DNA of 64,000 nucleotides, from assembly GCF_024721175.1 (NCBI RefSeq), contig NZ_CP099402.1, positions 62,001-126,000 of the forward strand, read 5' to 3'. Numbering within the stretch: the first letter of the stretch is position 1; the number at the start of each line of letters is the position of its first letter. Source of the stretch: Rhizobium sp. Pop5 (GTDB taxonomy: Bacteria; Pseudomonadota; Alphaproteobacteria; Rhizobiales; Rhizobiaceae). This document shows, piece after piece, positions 37,810 to 46,493 of the stretch. Made by a program: the position numbers and the translations under genes. The notes below the pieces were generated by a model. The model was not told where the DNA came from. It did no database searches and saw only the letters and a program-made list of their open reading frames with translations.

Positions 37810-39420
37810 TCAGGCTTCGAGCCAGACATATTCCGCGAAGGCATAACCCATCTGGCCGCCGAGCGGGCTGGGCTCCAGGCCCTTGAGCTTGGCGCTGGTT
37901 GCGTCGACGTTGGAGAGATAGGCCGGAATGATCGTGCCGGCCTGCTCGGCGACCATGCCCTGCATTTCGTTGTAGATGGCCTTGCGCTTCTCCTGGTCGA
38001 GCAGGCCGCGCGCCTCCAGCAGCATCTTGTCGAACTTCTCCGATTTGTACTGGCTTTCGTTCCAGGGTGCGTCCGATGCGTAGAGCAGCGAAAACAGGAT
38101 GTCGGGCGTCGGGCGCGGATTGATATTGCCGAAATGAACAGGCGCCTTGAGCCAGTAATTGTCCCAGTAACCGTCCGACGGCACCCGCTGGACATCGAGC
38201 TTCATGCCGATCTCGGCGCCTGCGGCCTGGATGATCATGGCCATGTCGATCGAGGAATTCGCCGCTTCCGAAGCGATGACCGGGATCGACTGTCCAAGCA
38301 CGCCGGCCTTCTGGAAGAGGAACTTCGCCTTATCGGGGTCGAAGCTTTTCGGCTTGAGATTGGCGTCGCGATAGAAATTGACGGGAGAGACCGGCTGGTC
38401 GTTGCCGACTTCGCCCAATCCCCGCAACGCCGATTTGACGATCTGCTCGCGATTGACGAGATATTTCATGCCTTCGATGAAGGACTGCTTGCTGCCGGGC
38501 TCCATATCCAGGCGGATATTGAGATTGGTATAGTTGCCGGAGGTCGTCTTCGACAACACGAAGCCGGCGCCCTGGCTTTCCACAAGGCGCATCGAGCGCG
38601 GATTGATCGAGGCGGCAAGATGGATGTCGCCCGAAAGCAGCGCGTTGACGCGGGCATTGTCGTCGCTGATCGCGAAATATTCGAAGGAATCGACGTTGGG
38701 GCCGGATTTCCAGTAGTTCTTGTTCTTGATGCCGACCGAGCGCACGCCCGGCTCGAACACTTCCTTGACGAAGGCGCCGGTGCCGTTGGCCTTGGAGAAA
38801 TCGGTGGTGCCGTCGGCGACGATCATGAAGTGATGCATCGACAGGATCGTCGGCAGGTCGGCGTTTGGATTGGCGAGCGTGATCTCGGCGGTCTGTTTGT
38901 CGATCGCCTTTACGCCTGATATCTGCGCCGCAATCTTGGCAACCTTGGAGCCGACCGCCGGATCGAGGTGACGCTTCAGCGAGAAGACGACGTCATCGGC
39001 GGTCAAGGGCTTCCCGTCATGGAAGGTCACGCCGCTGCGCAGCTTGACGGTCCAGACTTTCGCATCCTTGGATTCGATCGCCTCGGCAAGCTCCATCTGC
39101 GGCGTGCCCGTCTTATCGAGGAAGGTCAGGCGATTGTAGAAGGAGCAGCAGCGCACATAGTCGGTCGAAAGCGAAGCCTTCGCCGGGTCGAGCGTGTCGG
39201 CCGTGGAGGACGACCAGCCAGCCGCCTTGAGCGCACCGCCGGCAACGGGTGTCGCCGCGACCGCCTTCGAGGCGCGGCCGAGGATCAGCCCGCCCGCCGA
39301 CATGGCGACGCCGCCTGCCAGCATCATCTGCAGAAGTTCGCGCCGGGTTGCACCGCGGCGGATGGCGTTTTCGATCTTTGCGTCATCAGACGCGGTCCAG
39401 TTGGTGATCTTATTGGTCAT
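37810..39420 (-). CDS. Peptide-type ABC importer binding protein (Tat signal)
   Basis: 536 aa of the SBP_bac_5 family (dipeptide, opine, nickel, oligosaccharide). RRGATRRELLQMMLAGGVAM is a twin-arginine signal with an extended N-region, cleaved near KAVAA. VTFHDGKPLTADDVVFSLKR is the family block. The start at 39420 follows AAAAGGGGAATGAC. The ligand is unknown; the enzymes that follow on either strand suggest an amine-, amide- or amino-acid-derived compound. Confidence 0.9.
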   Translation of the reverse strand: MTNKITNWTASDDAKIENAIRRGATRRELLQMMLAGGVAMSAGGLILGRASKAVAATPVAGGALKAAGWSSSTADTLDPAKASLSTDYVRCCSFYNRLTFLDKTGTPQMELAEAIESKDAKVWTVKLRSGVTFHDGKPLTADDVVFSLKRHLDPAVGSKVAKIAAQISGVKAIDKQTAEITLANPNADLPTILSMHHFMIVADGTTDFSKANGTGAFVKEVFEPGVRSVGIKNKNYWKSGPNVDSFEYFAISDDNARVNALLSGDIHLAASINPRSMRLVESQGAGFVLSKTTSGNYTNLNIRLDMEPGSKQSFIEGMKYLVNREQIVKSALRGLGEVGNDQPVSPVNFYRDANLKPKSFDPDKAKFLFQKAGVLGQSIPVIASEAANSSIDMAMIIQAAGAEIGMKLDVQRVPSDGYWDNYWLKAPVHFGNINPRPTPDILFSLLYASDAPWNESQYKSEKFDKMLLEARGLLDQEKRKAIYNEMQGMVAEQAGTIIPAYLSNVDATSAKLKGLEPSPLGGQMGYAFAEYVWLEA

Positions 39421-39498
39421 GTCATTCCCCTTTTGTCGTCTGGTTGGGGGGCTGCCCGTCTCCACGCGGGCTTGGCCCCGATCGGGTCTTCCCGCGGT

Positions 39499-40212
39499 TC
39501 AGCTCCGCGCTGCGGCCACGGCCTCGGCAAGGCCGGCCATGGATGTAAAATGGTAGTCGGGCTCGGTGAATTCGGCCGGCTCGATGGTGCCGCCATATCC
39601 TTTCTGCGCGTGGCGGCGCTCGATCCAGCAATTGGTCATGCCGAGCGCGCGCGCGATGCCGATGTCATGATACTGGCTCTGGGCCACGTGCAGAATATCG
39701 CTTTTCGACGCGCCCTCGGCGGCCACGAAATCGAAGACGCTCTCGAAGAAGGCCGGATCCGGCTTTTCCGTACCGGTGTCGTCAGCCGTGAAGACGGCAT
39801 GGAACGGGTTGCCGAGCGTTTCGGAGAAATGGTCGAAGGCCCAGCGGCGGGCATTCGTCATGGCGATCAGCCGGTAGTCCAGGGCAAGCCGCGCCATCGC
39901 AGCCGCGCTGTCGGGAAATGCCTTCCAGCTCCTCGCGGAATCGCGCAGGCGCTCGCCATGGCGCTTATCGATGGGCAGGCCGAGATCGGGGGCTATGGCG
40001 AGATAGACGCGCACGAGATCGTCGGGGAAGAGCGACGCGTTCTCGCTGTAGCGGGCGGCGCGATAAAGGGTCAGCGCCTGCTCGCCGTCGATCGTCACAT
40101 CAGCTTCGGCCGCGATCTCCTCAAGGCAGGATTTCAGGCCGCTCTCGAAATCGATCAGCGTTCCGACGACGTCGAAACTCATATATTTGAATTCAGGCAG
40201 AGACTTCGTCAT
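39499..40212 (-). CDS. HAD-family hydrolase, haloacid dehalogenase type II-like
   Basis: 237 aa. FDVVGTLIDFESGLKSC carries the nucleophile-bearing motif, here with Asp then VVGT; LIAMTNARRWAF is motif II; EKPDPAFFESVFDF carries the Lys of motif III and HVAQSQYHDIGIA the late acidic region. Such proteins resemble L-2-haloacid dehalogenases or phosphatases. A second HAD protein of the same class lies at 42988. It is upstream of the binding protein and reads in the same direction, 78 bp away. The substrate is unknown. Confidence 0.85.
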   Translation of the reverse strand: MTKSLPEFKYMSFDVVGTLIDFESGLKSCLEEIAAEADVTIDGEQALTLYRAARYSENASLFPDDLVRVYLAIAPDLGLPIDKRHGERLRDSARSWKAFPDSAAAMARLALDYRLIAMTNARRWAFDHFSETLGNPFHAVFTADDTGTEKPDPAFFESVFDFVAAEGASKSDILHVAQSQYHDIGIARALGMTNCWIERRHAQKGYGGTIEPAEFTEPDYHFTSMAGLAEAVAAARS

Positions 40213-40281
40213 GTCGTGTCCCCAGTGTCGGGCGAAAGCGGCATGGACTGCCGCCGCTTCGCAAAAATCTATGTCGTTCCC

Positions 40282-40331
40282 AAGCCCGGCTTTTGCCGGG
40301 GCCTTATGATGAGCCCCTATTTTTTAGGGGC
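40282..40331. promoter_or_regulatory. Two consecutive perfect hairpins in the gap before the HAD gene
   Basis: First hairpin: CCCGGC (40285-40290), TTTT loop, GCCGGG (40295-40300), with AAG/CTT flanks that extend it. Second: GCCCCTA (40313-40319), TTTTT loop, TAGGGGC (40325-40331). The minus-strand aminotransferase gene ends at 40452 and the HAD gene starts at 40212, so they fall downstream of one and upstream of the other. They could be a terminator pair or a structured leader. No matching known riboswitch recognised. Confidence 0.5.
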
Positions 40332-40451
40332 GCTTGGCTTCTGCTCTTTTCGAGTTTGGCACCTTCTCGGCATGGATTGCGCCGAATAGACGCCGTGGTG
40401 CGGCACAAAATTCCGAATATCGGCATCCGGCGGTATTTCGCCGGCTGGGCT

Positions 40452-41828
40452 TCAATCCTTCAGCGCCCGCCTGACGTCGGGGTCCTCCAATGTCTGGTCG
40501 AGCGTCCTGAGGGTCTTTTCCAGGATCGCATCGATGTCGGCATCGGTGCAGCAGAGCGGCGGGGCATAACCGAGAACGCCGTTGGCGAAGGCGCGGATCA
40601 CCAGTCCGTTTTCCCAGGCGCGGTCGAAGATGCGCCGGGCAGGCTGGGCTTCGGCGGGAAGCGGCGTGCGGGCCGTCTTGTCGCTCACGAGTTCGATGGC
40701 CGCCAGCATGCCGCGCCCACGCACATCGCCGACCAGCGGATGATCCCTCATCGCCTCGAGGCCCGCCATTAGCCGGGCCCCGGCCTTTCTCCCATTCTCT
40801 AGCAAGCCGCCTTCGTAGAGCTTCAGCACTTCGAGAGCGACGGCGGCGCTGACCGGGTGGGCGGAATAGGTATAACCGTGGCCGACCGCCGAAGCGCCGG
40901 CACCCTCGGCGATCGTCTGATAGACATGATCCGCCATGAAGACCGCCCCCATCGGCACATAGCCTGAAGTCAGCCCCTTGGCGGTCGTGATGAAATCGGG
41001 AACGATCTCCTCCTCGGAGCAGGCAAACAGCGGCCCGGTGCGGCCGAAGCCGGTGATCACCTCGTCGGCGACAAAAAGAATATCGAGCTCGCGGCAGAGA
41101 TCGCGCATGGCCTTCAGCCAGCCCTTTGGCGGCACGATGACGCCACCGGACCCTTGGATCGGCTCGGCATAGAAGGCCGCGACACGGTCCGCGCCGATCG
41201 CCTCTACCTTGGCGCGGAGCGCGGCAAGCGATGCCGCGATGATCGCCTGCGGGTCGTCGCCGACGGGATTGCGATACGGGTAGGGCGACGGAATTTTATG
41301 CTGCCAGTCGAAGGGAATGCCGAAGCCGGCATGGAAGTTCGGCAGTGCGGTCAGACCCGCACCTACCGTTGAGGAACCGTGATAACCCTGCTCCAGCGAA
41401 ATGAACTGGTCGCGCTGCGGTTTTCCGCGGGCGATCCAGTAGTAGCGGATGAAGCGGATCGTGCTGTCGACGGCATCCGAACCGCCGAGCGTGAAATAGA
41501 TGTGGTTCAGATCACCCGGCGCGCGCTCGGCGAGTTCGGCGGCAAGGCGGATGGCGGGTTCGGAACCGAGGCCGAAATAGGCCGTCGCATAAGGCAGTTC
41601 GCGCATCTGGCGCGTGGCGGCCTCGACGATCGATTCATGGCCATAGCCGGCATTGACACACCAGAGGCCGGCAAAGCCATCGATCAGCTGGCGGCCATGG
41701 GCGTCGGTCACCGTCGCTCCCTTGGCGGAGGCCAGAACCCGCACGCCCTGCGCTTCATGGCCGCGATAGGAGGCGACGGGATGAACGAGATGGGCGCGGT
41801 CGAGCTCGATGAGAGAATTGCTGTACAT
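40452..41828 (-). CDS. Class III aminotransferase (omega-amino acid type)
   Basis: 458 aa. YFTLGGSDAVDSTIRFIRYY, EPIQGSGGVIVPPKGW, FVADEVITGFGRTG and TTAKGLTSGYVPMGAV, with the PLP Lys in TTAKGL, are hallmarks of the class III (gamma-aminobutyrate/omega-amino acid:pyruvate) group. The ATG at 41828 has AGGAG seven bases upstream; the ATG at 41834 lies right after it and is less likely. With SSADH-like and amine oxidase genes nearby it fits amine or omega-amino acid breakdown. Confidence 0.85.
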   Translation of the reverse strand: MYSNSLIELDRAHLVHPVASYRGHEAQGVRVLASAKGATVTDAHGRQLIDGFAGLWCVNAGYGHESIVEAATRQMRELPYATAYFGLGSEPAIRLAAELAERAPGDLNHIYFTLGGSDAVDSTIRFIRYYWIARGKPQRDQFISLEQGYHGSSTVGAGLTALPNFHAGFGIPFDWQHKIPSPYPYRNPVGDDPQAIIAASLAALRAKVEAIGADRVAAFYAEPIQGSGGVIVPPKGWLKAMRDLCRELDILFVADEVITGFGRTGPLFACSEEEIVPDFITTAKGLTSGYVPMGAVFMADHVYQTIAEGAGASAVGHGYTYSAHPVSAAVALEVLKLYEGGLLENGRKAGARLMAGLEAMRDHPLVGDVRGRGMLAAIELVSDKTARTPLPAEAQPARRIFDRAWENGLVIRAFANGVLGYAPPLCCTDADIDAILEKTLRTLDQTLEDPDVRRALKD

Positions 41829-41842
41829 TGACATCTCCTGCC

Positions 41843-42679
41843 TCAGCCGAGGGCCTGATTGACGAGTGCGAAAGTGGTCACGGCCGGATCGGCATCACGC
41901 GGGAACACCGGCTTTGCCATGGCGATCCCGCCTCCGACATGGGCGAGACCTTGTTCGGCAAGCCAGGGCGCCAGTCCGGTATCGACTGTCGTGTCGACCC
42001 GCAGAAATTGTCCGGCGCGCCGGGCGATGAAGTGGGCGACAAGGGCTTTGGCATCGTCGAGGCCGGTGGCGACGACCGGACCAATGACCTCGCCGCGGCC
42101 GAAAGTCCGAAGCGCTGCAAAGCCGCAAAGGCGGCCGTCGCGGCGCATCACCGCAAATTCGCCTGCCGCCGCGAGGTAGGCGAGCAACCGTTTGCGATCG
42201 GCGCCGAAGGCGCGGCGGTCGAGTTGGATGATCGCGCCCATGTCGCCGGCGATCGCCGCTTCCGTCCCCGGCAACGCGGCAATCTCTCCCGCCACGCCCT
42301 GATGCTGCCGGATGGCACCCGTCGGCTGGAAGCCGAGCTTTTCATAGAGCGGCAAGCCTTGCTCGGTCGCGACCAGCCGGAGGGGGCGGCGCCCCGCGAT
42401 CTCCAATGCGGCATCCATCAGCTTGCGGCCGAGGCCGCGTCCACGCATGGCTTCGTCGACGATCACCATGTTGATGGCGGCGCAGTCGGCCTCATAGATC
42501 GTCGTCAGAACGGTTCCGACGACGCGGCCGCCTTCGATCGCAACGGCACCTTTGCTGAGGACGAAGGCCATCTGCCAATCCTCCAGCCGGTGCGGCCAAC
42601 CCGCCTGCCGGGAGAGCTGAACCGCTCCCTCCAGGTGTTCGGGGCCGAAGGCCACGAGATCGATCTGACTTGTCTGCAT
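41843..42679 (-). CDS. Two-domain GNAT acetyltransferase (paralog 1)
   Basis: 278 aa from the ATG 42679, with AAGGACAT upstream (an earlier ATG at 42694 is also possible). Domain 1 holds MVIVDEAMRGRGLGRKLMDA, the acetyl-CoA loop; domain 2 (from AAIAGDMGAIIQLDRRAFGA) is the Acetyltransf_18-like C-terminal half. It shares WPHRxxDWQ and the FGRGxVIGPV block with the acetyltransferase at 51861, so the two are paralogs. It ends 8 bp before the aminotransferase. Likely acetylates a small amine or amino acid. Confidence 0.82.
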   Translation of the reverse strand: MQTSQIDLVAFGPEHLEGAVQLSRQAGWPHRLEDWQMAFVLSKGAVAIEGGRVVGTVLTTIYEADCAAINMVIVDEAMRGRGLGRKLMDAALEIAGRRPLRLVATEQGLPLYEKLGFQPTGAIRQHQGVAGEIAALPGTEAAIAGDMGAIIQLDRRAFGADRKRLLAYLAAAGEFAVMRRDGRLCGFAALRTFGRGEVIGPVVATGLDDAKALVAHFIARRAGQFLRVDTTVDTGLAPWLAEQGLAHVGGGIAMAKPVFPRDADPAVTTFALVNQALG

Positions 42680-42987
42680 TGCGATGTCCTTCATCTCTTG
42701 CCGGGAATTTTGGTGCAGGATCGACCGGCAGATCGTCTGAAGGCGTCAGTCCCGACAGTATCTTATAGCGTTGCTTGGACGGCCCGCCGCATCTTATGCT
42801 GGCGGGTGCAGACGCTTCACGAACCTTTTCGACAAGATGAGCAGCGAAGGCGGCGGCCGCACACAACCTTCTGCCAAAGCCGGCTCAGGATACGAAACAT
42901 TCTGCTTCGACGGTCCGGATTTCAGGTGAGCGGACGCTCGAGCCGCAGCCTATGATGAAGGCAGCTGGAAACATCAGGGATACCGTC
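42680..42987. other. Divergent intergenic region between acetyltransferase and HAD genes
   Basis: Both flanking genes read outward, so promoters for each should be here. A run of open codons exists on both strands but no ribosome site or family. No clear palindrome noted. Confidence 0.35.
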
Positions 42988-43656
42988 ATGGCTCACTTCC
43001 GTCCGAAATACATCACCTTCGACTGCTACGGCACGCTGACGAACTTCCAAATGGCGGAGGCCGCCCGCGATCTCTATGACGAGCAGCTCGATGAGGCCCG
43101 GATGGCGGAGTTCATCAGGAACTTTGCGGCCTATCGTCTCGACGAGATCCTGGGCGACTGGAAGCCCTATAATGAGGTGGTGCACAATGCCGTCGAACGG
43201 GCCTGCAAGCGCAACGGCATAATATTCCGCGAGGAAGCCGCACGGATGGTCTATGAGCGCGTGCCGACCTGGGGTCCGCATCCGGACGTTCCGGCGGGCC
43301 TTGCCAAGGTCGCCAAGGAAATCCCGCTGGTGATCCTCTCCAACGCCATGAACGCACAGATCATGTCGAATGTCGAAAAACTCGGGGCGCCGTTCCATGC
43401 GGTCTATACCGCTCAGCAGGCCAATGCCTACAAGCCGCGCTTCAAAGCGTTCGAATACATGTTTGACATGCTGGGCTGCGGCCCGGAGGACATCCTCCAT
43501 TGCTCGTCCTCCTTCCGCTACGACCTGATGTCGGCCCATGACCTCGGGATCAAGAATAAGGTCTGGGTCAATCGCGGCCACGAGCCTGCGAACCCCTATT
43601 ACGGCTATGTCGAAATTCCCGATATTTCCGGCCTGCCCGGCGTCGTCGGGCTCTGA
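42988..43656 (+). CDS. HAD-family hydrolase, haloacid dehalogenase type II-like
   Basis: 222 aa from the ATG at 42988 (earlier ATG 42952 has a weaker context). YITFDCYGTLTNF carries the nucleophile and its general acid region, VILSNAMNAQI is motif II, YKPRFKAFEYMFD holds the Lys, and HCSSSFRYDLMSAHDLGI the late motif. It is the second such protein in this cluster; the two are related in class but not near-identical. It leads a two-gene unit with the FAD oxidase 13 bp downstream. Confidence 0.85.
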   Translation: MAHFRPKYITFDCYGTLTNFQMAEAARDLYDEQLDEARMAEFIRNFAAYRLDEILGDWKPYNEVVHNAVERACKRNGIIFREEAARMVYERVPTWGPHPDVPAGLAKVAKEIPLVILSNAMNAQIMSNVEKLGAPFHAVYTAQQANAYKPRFKAFEYMFDMLGCGPEDILHCSSSFRYDLMSAHDLGIKNKVWVNRGHEPANPYYGYVEIPDISGLPGVVGL

Positions 43657-43669
43657 GGGACGCGAGGCG

Positions 43670-44944
43670 ATGAAGCTCCAATCCTACTGGCACGATACGG
43701 CTCCGGCTTTCGCCAACGCAGCGCAGGGACCCGTGGAAGGCCATTACGACGTTGCAGTCGTCGGCGCCGGCTTTACCGGGCTCGCCGCGGCGCGCCAGCT
43801 CGCCAAGGCCGGTGCGCGCGTCATCGTGCTGGAGGCCGAGAGGGTCGGCTGGGGAGCCTCGGGGCGCAACGGCGGCCATCTCAACAACGGCCTTGCGCAC
43901 AGCTTCATCGGCGCCAAGGCCGAACTCGGCAAAGAGCGCGCCGTCGCGCTCTACCGGGCGCTCGACGCTTCGATCGACACCATCGAGGCACTGATCGCCG
44001 AGGAGGGGATCGACTGTAATTTCCGCCGCGCCGGCAAGCTGAAGCTCGCCTCCAAGCCGCAGCATTACGATGCGATCGCCCGCAATTTCGAGGCGGTGCA
44101 TGCGGAGGTCGATGCCGAGACCGCTCTCCTCTCGGCAAGCGACCTGAAAAGCGAGGTCGGCGCACCCTTCCATGGCGCGATGCTGTCGAAAAAGAGCGCC
44201 ATGATGCATATGGGCCGCTATGTCGTCGGGCTGGCGGAGGCCGCCAGGCGCCATGGCGCGACGATCGTCGAAGGTGCCGCGGTCAGCGACCATCGCCAAG
44301 CGGACGGCAGGCACGTGCTGAAGACGGAAAAGGGCACCGTGACGGCGGATCAGGTACTGATTGCGACCGGCGCCTATACGACGCCGAATTTCGGCTATTT
44401 CCGCCGCCGCATCATCCCGGTCGGCAGCTTCATCATCGCCACGCGGCCGCTGACGGAAACGGAAATCGCGGCGACCATGCCCGGCAACCGCACCTGCGTG
44501 AACTCGATGAACATCGGCAATTACTGGCGTCTTGCGCCTGACAACCGCCTCATCTTCGGGGGGAGGGCGCGCTTTTCGGCCACGTCAGATCAGCGTTCCG
44601 ATGCCAAAAGCGGCGCGATACTGCATGACAGCCTCGCCCGCATCTTTCCGCAGCTTGCCGATGTCGGGATCGACTATTGCTGGGGCGGGCTGGTCGATAT
44701 GACCAAGGACCGTTACCCCCGCGCCGGATATCAGGACGGCGCCTGGTTTGCGATGGGCTATTCCGGCCATGGGGCGCAGCTCTCCACCCATCTCGGAATG
44801 ACGATCGCCGACGCGATCCTCGGCCGCCCGGACCACAATCCGCTCAAGGGCCTGGAATGGCCGGCGGTTCCCGGCCATTTCGGCAAGCCCTGGTTCCTGC
44901 CGCTGGTGGGGCTCTATTACAAGATGCTCGACAAAATCCGGTAA
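43670..44944 (+). CDS. FAD-dependent amine oxidase (PuuB/gamma-glutamylputrescine oxidase-like)
   Basis: 424 aa. VVGAGFTGLAAARQLAKAG is the FAD loop, followed by WGASGRNGGHLNNG, a block typical of PuuB-like oxidases and glycine/sarcosine oxidase relatives. RYPRAGYQDGAWFAMGYSGH and HLGMTIADAILG close the fold. PuuB oxidises gamma-glutamylputrescine to an aldehyde; this homolog may do the same on a related acylated amine, which would give the aldehyde used by the adjacent dehydrogenase. The substrate is inferred. Confidence 0.8.
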   Translation: MKLQSYWHDTAPAFANAAQGPVEGHYDVAVVGAGFTGLAAARQLAKAGARVIVLEAERVGWGASGRNGGHLNNGLAHSFIGAKAELGKERAVALYRALDASIDTIEALIAEEGIDCNFRRAGKLKLASKPQHYDAIARNFEAVHAEVDAETALLSASDLKSEVGAPFHGAMLSKKSAMMHMGRYVVGLAEAARRHGATIVEGAAVSDHRQADGRHVLKTEKGTVTADQVLIATGAYTTPNFGYFRRRIIPVGSFIIATRPLTETEIAATMPGNRTCVNSMNIGNYWRLAPDNRLIFGGRARFSATSDQRSDAKSGAILHDSLARIFPQLADVGIDYCWGGLVDMTKDRYPRAGYQDGAWFAMGYSGHGAQLSTHLGMTIADAILGRPDHNPLKGLEWPAVPGHFGKPWFLPLVGLYYKMLDKIR

Positions 44945-44980
44945 GCCGGCTGCGCCTTTCTCCATTTGAAGCGGATCGAG

Positions 44981-44998
44981 GGGCTGCGAAAGCAGCCC
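44981..44998. terminator. Bidirectional hairpin between convergent genes
   Basis: GGGCTGC (44981-44987), GAAA tetraloop, GCAGCCC (44992-44998): a perfect 7-bp stem with a stable loop, between the oxidase stop (44944) and the aldehyde dehydrogenase stop (45014). Short pyrimidine-rich stretches flank it. It probably ends transcription from both sides. Confidence 0.65.
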
Positions 44999-45013
44999 TT
45001 CGGCTTTGCCTGC

Positions 45014-46471
45014 TCAGGCGAGGCCGCCGATGTGGAAGGACTTCATTTCCAGATATTCCTCGATGCCGGCCTGCGCGCCTTCGCGCCCAAGCCCCGACTG
45101 CTTGACGCCGCCGAACGGGGCGACTTCGGTCGAGACGGCGCCGGTGTTAAGGCCGATCATGCCGAATTCAAGCGCTTCGCCGACCCGCCAGGCCCGCTTC
45201 AGGCTTTCCGTGTAGAAATAGGCGGCGAGGCCGTAGGGCGTGCCGTTGGCAATCGCCAGCGCCTGTTCCTCGGTCTCGAAGCGGAAAAGCGGCGCGACCG
45301 GGCCGAACGTCTCTTCGCCGGCGAGCTGCATGTCGGTGGTGGCGCCGGTCAGGACCATGGGGGCAGTATATTGCCGGCCGGGCGGCAGCTCCGCTCTTTT
45401 GGTGACGATCGCGGCACCCTTGGCAAGCGCATCCTCGACATGGCGGTTGATCTTGGCGATCGCCGCCTCATTGATCATCGGCCCGATCGCAATGCCTGCT
45501 TCCGTGCCCGGGCCGACCTTCATCGCGTCGACGCAGGCCGCGAGCTTTTCGGCAAAGGCGTCGTAGACGCCCGCCTGGACGAGAATGCGGTTGGCGCAGA
45601 CGCAGGTCTGGCCGCCGTTTCGGAATTTCGAGGCGATCGCTCCCTCGACGGCGGCATCGATGTCGGCATCGTCGAAGACGATGAAAGGGGCATTGCCGCC
45701 GAGTTCCAGGGAAAGCCGCTTGACGCTGTCGGCCGCTCCCCGCATCAGCAGCGAGCCGACGCGGGTCGAGCCGGTGAAGGAAATCTTGCGGACCGTCTCA
45801 TTGGCCATGATCTCGTTGCCGATCCCCGTCGGCATACCGGTGACGATGTTGATCACACCGGCCGGAATGCCGGCCTTTTCGGCAAGCCAGCCGATGGCAA
45901 GCGCCGAATAGGGCGTAAATTCTGAGGGCTTGATGACGACCGTGCATCCGGCGGCAAGTGCCGGCGCCACCTTGCGGGTGATCATCGCATTGGGGAAGTT
46001 CCAGGGCGTGATGATGCCGCAGACGCCAACCGGCTCCTTCAAGACGACGATGCGGCGATCCGGCGTCGGCGAGGGGATGGTGTGGCCGCCGATGCGGCGG
46101 GCTTCCTCGGCAAACCATTTCACGAAGGAAGCGCCGTAGCGGATTTCGCCGCGGGCTTCGTCGAGCGGCTTGCCCTGTTCCGTGGTCAGGATCAGCGCGA
46201 GATCCTCGATATGTTCGATCATCAGGGCGTGCCACGCCTCGAGAAGCGCGGCGCGTTCGGCATGCGTCCTCTTCTTCCACGGGCCATAGGCCGCTTCCGC
46301 GGCCTCGATCGCCGCCCGCGTTTCAGCGGTTCCCATGTCAGGGACCGTGCCGATGATCGCCTGTGTGGCTGGATCGACGACGTCGATGCTATTGCCGGAT
46401 GCGGCCGGAATCCACTTTCCGCCGACAAGCGCCTGTTGCCGGAAGAGGCCGGCTTCCTTCAAGTTCTGCAT
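45014..46471 (-). CDS. gabD: NAD(P)-dependent succinate-semialdehyde-type dehydrogenase
   Basis: 485 aa aldehyde dehydrogenase. ITPWNFPNAMITRKVAPALA and VIKPSEFTPYSALA bind the cofactor, SLELGGNAPFIVFDDADI gives the catalytic Glu, and NGGQTCVCANRILV carries the catalytic Cys. EEYLEMKS and the GGVKQSGLGREG end are typical of GabD. It would oxidise the semialdehyde made by the aminotransferase or amine oxidase. The start follows GGGGACAG. It is 22 bp from the isopropylmalate-dehydrogenase-like gene, in the same operon. Confidence 0.85.
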   Translation of the reverse strand: MQNLKEAGLFRQQALVGGKWIPAASGNSIDVVDPATQAIIGTVPDMGTAETRAAIEAAEAAYGPWKKRTHAERAALLEAWHALMIEHIEDLALILTTEQGKPLDEARGEIRYGASFVKWFAEEARRIGGHTIPSPTPDRRIVVLKEPVGVCGIITPWNFPNAMITRKVAPALAAGCTVVIKPSEFTPYSALAIGWLAEKAGIPAGVINIVTGMPTGIGNEIMANETVRKISFTGSTRVGSLLMRGAADSVKRLSLELGGNAPFIVFDDADIDAAVEGAIASKFRNGGQTCVCANRILVQAGVYDAFAEKLAACVDAMKVGPGTEAGIAIGPMINEAAIAKINRHVEDALAKGAAIVTKRAELPPGRQYTAPMVLTGATTDMQLAGEETFGPVAPLFRFETEEQALAIANGTPYGLAAYFYTESLKRAWRVGEALEFGMIGLNTGAVSTEVAPFGGVKQSGLGREGAQAGIEEYLEMKSFHIGGLA

Positions 46472-46493
46472 CTATCTGTCCCCGATGACGAAA

